DNA of 64,000 bases from Deltaproteobacteria bacterium. GTDB taxonomy: Bacteria > Myxococcota_A > UBA9160 > UBA6930. The notes under the pieces are model-generated. The model had not been told where the DNA came from and made no database searches. It was given only the letters and a program-made list of their open reading frames with translations. Both the position numbers and the translations under genes were made by a program. Where the stretch lies: positions 56,907-120,906 of the forward strand of contig VGRF01000012.1 of NCBI GenBank assembly GCA_016875395.1, given 5' to 3'. Shown here piece after piece: positions 61,311 to 64,000 of the stretch (the first letter of the stretch is position 1; the number at the start of each line of letters is the position of its first letter).

Positions 61311-63032
61311 TCACTTCCTGCGTGGAGGCAGCACGTCGGTGGCGGTTCCCGCAGCGACCTCTGCCGCGAACGCGACCGTCTCCGACAGCGTGGGATGCGC
61401 GTGAATCGTCAGGCCGAGGTCGTGCGCGTCGGCGCCCATCTCGATCGCGAGCGCGGCTTCGCCGATCAGCTCGCCGGCGTGAGCGCCGGCCATGCCCGCA
61501 CCTAACAAGCGGCCGTCGTCGGCGGAGAACAGCAGCTTGGTCGTGCCCTCGCCGCGGCCCATTCCGAGCGCGCGCCCGGACGCCGACCACGGGAATACGC
61601 CCTTCTTCACCGCAACGCCCTGCGCCGTCGCTTGCTCCTCGGTGAGGCCGACCCACGCGACCTCGGGATCCGTGTATGCGATCGAAGGAATCGCGGCGGG
61701 CTCGAACGCAGCCTTGTGTCCCGCGATCGTCTCGGCCGCGACCTTGCCCTGATGCGTGGCGCGGTGCGCGAGCTGCGGCGGGCCCGTGACGTCACCGATC
61801 GCGAACACGTGGCCCACGTTCGTGCGGCACTGCGCGTCCACCGCGACGAAGCCGCGCGGCGCAAGCTGCACCCCCAACGACTCGAGGCCGATCTCCTCCA
61901 CGTTGGCGCGGCGACCGACCGCCACCAGCACGCGATCGAAGCTGCGCGCGGGCGGCGCCTTCGGCCCGTCGTACGTGACGAAGAGGCAGTCGCTGCGCGC
62001 CTCGATCTTCGCGACGCCGGTGCCGATGTGAATCGCTTCGCAGCGCTCCTTCAGCCGCTTCTCGAGCACGCGCGCGAGGTCGCGATCGACGCCGACGAGC
62101 AGCCGGTCCATCAGCTCGACGATCGTGACGCGCACGCCGAGGGCGAGATACACGCACGCCATCTCGAGCCCGATGATGCCGCCGCCGACTACGAGCAAGC
62201 TGCGCGGGCTCCCTGATAACTCGAGCGCGCCGGTCGAGTCGAGAATGCGCGGGTCGCTCGGCAGCCCGGGCAGCATCACCGGGCGCGACCCCGTTGCGAC
62301 GATCGCGTGCTCGAACGCGATCGTCTGCGCCCCGCTCGGGCTGTCGACCGCGAGCTCGTTCGGCGAGACGAAGCGCCCGCTGCCGCGCACGACGGTCACC
62401 TTGCGCGCCTTCGCGAGCGCTGCGAGGCCGCCGCAGAGCTTCGCGACGATCCCATCCTTGTACGCGCGAATGCGGTCGCGATCGAGGTGCGGCTCGCCGA
62501 AGTCGACGCCGTGCTCGCGCATCGCGCGCGCCTGCTCGATCACCTCGGCCACGTGCAGCAAGGCCTTCGACGGGATGCAGCCCACGTTGGTGCACACGCC
62601 GCCGAGCGTCGCGTCGCGCTCGACGAGCGTGACGGAGAGGCCGAGGTCCGCGGCGCGAAACGCGGCGGTGTATCCGCCGGGGCCGCCGCCGAGCACGAGC
62701 AGCTGCACGCGCGAGCCGTCGGTCGGCGCCGGCGCAGTTTGCGGTGCCGGCGCGCTCGCGGCTCTCGCGGGAGCGGCGGCCGCGACGCCTTCCTCCGCGA
62801 CATCGAGCGTGAGGATCGCGTCGCCCTCGCTCACCTTGCCGTTGACCTGCACCGCGACCGAGAGCACGACGCCGGCCGAAGGCGACGGCACCTCCATGCT
62901 CGCCTTGTCGCTCTCGATCACGACGAGCGCCTGCTCGCGCTCGACGCGGTCGCCGGCGCGTACGAGCACCTCCACCACGTCGACGTCGCGGAAGTCGCCG
63001 ATGTCGGGCACGCGAACCACGAGCTGGGCCAT
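61311..63032 (-). CDS. lpdA: Dihydrolipoyl dehydrogenase (E3) with N-terminal lipoyl domain
   Basis: A 573-residue E3 subunit that reoxidises dihydrolipoamide with NAD+. Residues 1-~80 are a lipoyl domain with the modified Lys in VIESDKASMEVPS, then an Ala/Pro linker, then the FAD/NAD disulphide reductase: VLGGGPGGYTAAFRAAD, redox pair GGVCTNVGCIPSK, NAD loop VVGGGIIGLEMACVY, FAIGDVTG, and the His-Glu pair in HAHPTLSETV. The lipoyl-E3 fusion occurs in a subset of bacteria. It starts 3 nt after the E2 stop, so the two are one transcript. Confidence 0.95.
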   Translation of the reverse strand: MAQLVVRVPDIGDFRDVDVVEVLVRAGDRVEREQALVVIESDKASMEVPSPSAGVVLSVAVQVNGKVSEGDAILTLDVAEEGVAAAAPARAASAPAPQTAPAPTDGSRVQLLVLGGGPGGYTAAFRAADLGLSVTLVERDATLGGVCTNVGCIPSKALLHVAEVIEQARAMREHGVDFGEPHLDRDRIRAYKDGIVAKLCGGLAALAKARKVTVVRGSGRFVSPNELAVDSPSGAQTIAFEHAIVATGSRPVMLPGLPSDPRILDSTGALELSGSPRSLLVVGGGIIGLEMACVYLALGVRVTIVELMDRLLVGVDRDLARVLEKRLKERCEAIHIGTGVAKIEARSDCLFVTYDGPKAPPARSFDRVLVAVGRRANVEEIGLESLGVQLAPRGFVAVDAQCRTNVGHVFAIGDVTGPPQLAHRATHQGKVAAETIAGHKAAFEPAAIPSIAYTDPEVAWVGLTEEQATAQGVAVKKGVFPWSASGRALGMGRGEGTTKLLFSADDGRLLGAGMAGAHAGELIGEAALAIEMGADAHDLGLTIHAHPTLSETVAFAAEVAAGTATDVLPPRRK

Positions 63033-63035
63033 CGC

Positions 63036-64000
63036 TCAAACCAACAGCAGGCGCAGATCGGCGAGCAGCTGCGCGAGGCGCGTGGTGAAGCGCACCGCAT
63101 CGGCGCCGTCGATCACGCGGTGGTCGTAGGAGAGCGAGAGCGGCAGCAGCAAGCGCGGCACGAACGCGTTCCCCTGATAAACCGGCTTCCACTCCATCTT
63201 CGACACGCCCAGGATCGCCACCTCGGGATGGTTCACGATCGGCGTGAAGAAGCTGCCCCCGATGCCGCCGAGGCTCGAGATGCTGAACGTGCCGCCTTGC
63301 AGGTCGCCGGGCGTGAGCTTGCGCGTACGCGCGCGCGTCGAGAGATCCTCGAGCTCGCGCGCGAGATCGAACAGGCCCTTCTGGTCCGCGTTCTTGATCA
63401 CCGGCACGACGAGGCCGTTCTCGGTGTCGACCGCGACGCCGACGTGGAAGTAGCGCTTCAGCACGAGCGCCTCGCCCGTGCGATCGAGCGAGGCGTTGAA
63501 GTGCGGGAACTCCTTCAGCGCCGCCGTCACCGCTTTCACGACGAACGGCAGAAACGTGATCTTGACGCCGCGCTTTTCGGCCTCGCCCTTCAGCGACTTG
63601 CGGAACGCATCGAGCTCGGTGATGTCCGCGTTGTCGTGCTGCGTGACGTGAGGGACCGTCACCCAGCTGCGGTGCAGGTTCGCGGCGCTGAGCTTGCGCA
63701 CGCGGTTCAGCGGCTGCAGCTCGGTCGGGCCCCACTTCGTGAAGTCGATCTCGAGCGGCGCCGCGACCGAGATGCCCGCGATCGGCACGCCGCCTGCGCC
63801 GCGGCCCGACAGCGAGGCCTTCACGAACGCCTGCACGTCCTCCTTCTGCACGCGGCCCTTGCGGCCGGTGCCCGGCACGAGCGTCAGGTCGACGCCGAGC
63901 TCGCGCGCGAGCTGCCGCACCGACGGGCTCGCGTGCGCGCGCGCGACGCGGGGTGCATCCGCGGCGTCCGCACCCTGCGCCAGCGCGAGCGCGTTCGGCG
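63036..64000 (-). CDS. Dihydrolipoamide acyltransferase (E2), 3' part; cut by window edge
   Basis: C-terminal ~320 residues of a 2-oxoacid dehydrogenase E2; the 5' end with lipoyl domain(s) lies beyond 64000. The frame is open to the window edge. Visible: peripheral subunit-binding domain ([34 protein letters not shown]) and the catalytic acyltransferase core with [33 protein letters not shown] and active-site His/Asp in [20 protein letters not shown] and the E3 arrangement fit a pyruvate dehydrogenase E2 (AceF type). E1 is probably just outside. Confidence 0.93.
   Translation of the reverse strand, partial: PNALALAQGADAADAPRVARAHASPSVRQLARELGVDLTLVPGTGRKGRVQKEDVQAFVKASLSGRGAGGVPIAGISVAAPLEIDFTKWGPTELQPLNRVRKLSAANLHRSWVTVPHVTQHDNADITELDAFRKSLKGEAEKRGVKITFLPFVVKAVTAALKEFPHFNASLDRTGEALVLKRYFHVGVAVDTENGLVVPVIKNADQKGLFDLARELEDLSTRARTRKLTPGDLQGGTFSISSLGGIGGSFFTPIVNHPEVAILGVSKMEWKPVYQGNAFVPRLLLPLSLSYDHRVIDGADAVRFTTRLAQLLADLRLLLV

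Overview
The window is GC-rich chromosomal DNA of a Gram-negative bacterium, with lipid A synthesis (LpxC), NtrY/NtrX, outer-membrane and lipoprotein genes. A Ser/Thr kinase fused to tandem repeats, PilZ/DUF4388 proteins, very long TPR proteins and GTG/TTG starts suggest a deltaproteobacterial-type lineage (Myxococcota, Binatota or a neighbour). Taxonomy is inferred from gene content only. I see no transposase, integrase, CRISPR array or rRNA. One tRNA-Gly(GCC) is present.

Layout. 0.1-12 kb: membrane-anchored repeat protein with a C-terminal Ser/Thr kinase, lpxC, a PilZ protein, and an approximately 2,615-residue TPR protein split by one frameshift. 12-16.2 kb: NtrY-type kinase, NtrX-type sigma54 activator and RimI-like acetyltransferase, overlapping end to end. 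16.2-28.3 kb: core information-processing cluster rimP-nusA-infB-ylxP(DUF503)-rbfA-truB-rpsO-pnp-dut-cdsA-purF, preceded by a leader with two mutually exclusive hairpins. 28.3-30.5 kb: glutamine amidotransferase-like hydrolase and a PilZ/PilZ/DUF4388 protein. 31-35.2 kb: nadB divergent from a lytic transglycosylase-pgsA-nucleotide-sugar dehydrogenase operon. 35.3-37.8 kb: tRNA-Gly, a frameshifted Wzz-type gene, a HEAT-repeat lipoprotein and a small secreted protein. 37.9-40.7 kb: TrkH/TrkA potassium uptake pair, a thioesterase and a small exported protein. 41-50 kb, minus strand: purL-purB-AI-2E transporter-acyltransferase-DUF1295-SDR. 50-55.5 kb: small and hypothetical genes, a MerR-TPR protein, and divergent Ku and LigD (bacterial end joining). 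55.5-61.2 kb: DUF72, secreted nuclease, metallo-beta-lactamase hydrolase, SDR, flavoprotein and outer-membrane protein. 61.3-64 kb: E3 (with its own lipoyl domain) and the 3' part of E2 of a 2-oxoacid dehydrogenase complex.

The most unusual signal is a dispersed repeat of about 125 nt in four intergenic copies (20.7, 30.6, 30.8 and 40.9 kb). Each has a hairpin whose stem differs completely in sequence but stays paired, around a conserved GAAGACTC-type loop, between conserved flanks. Every copy lies 3' of a gene and in the same orientation as that gene, which suggests a structured 3'-UTR RNA or a hairpin mobile repeat. Separately, the hexamer TAACAA is strongly over-represented and strand-biased whichever strand is coding. 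Two genes (giant TPR, Wzz) carry single indels in simple runs and may reflect either real decay or assembly errors.
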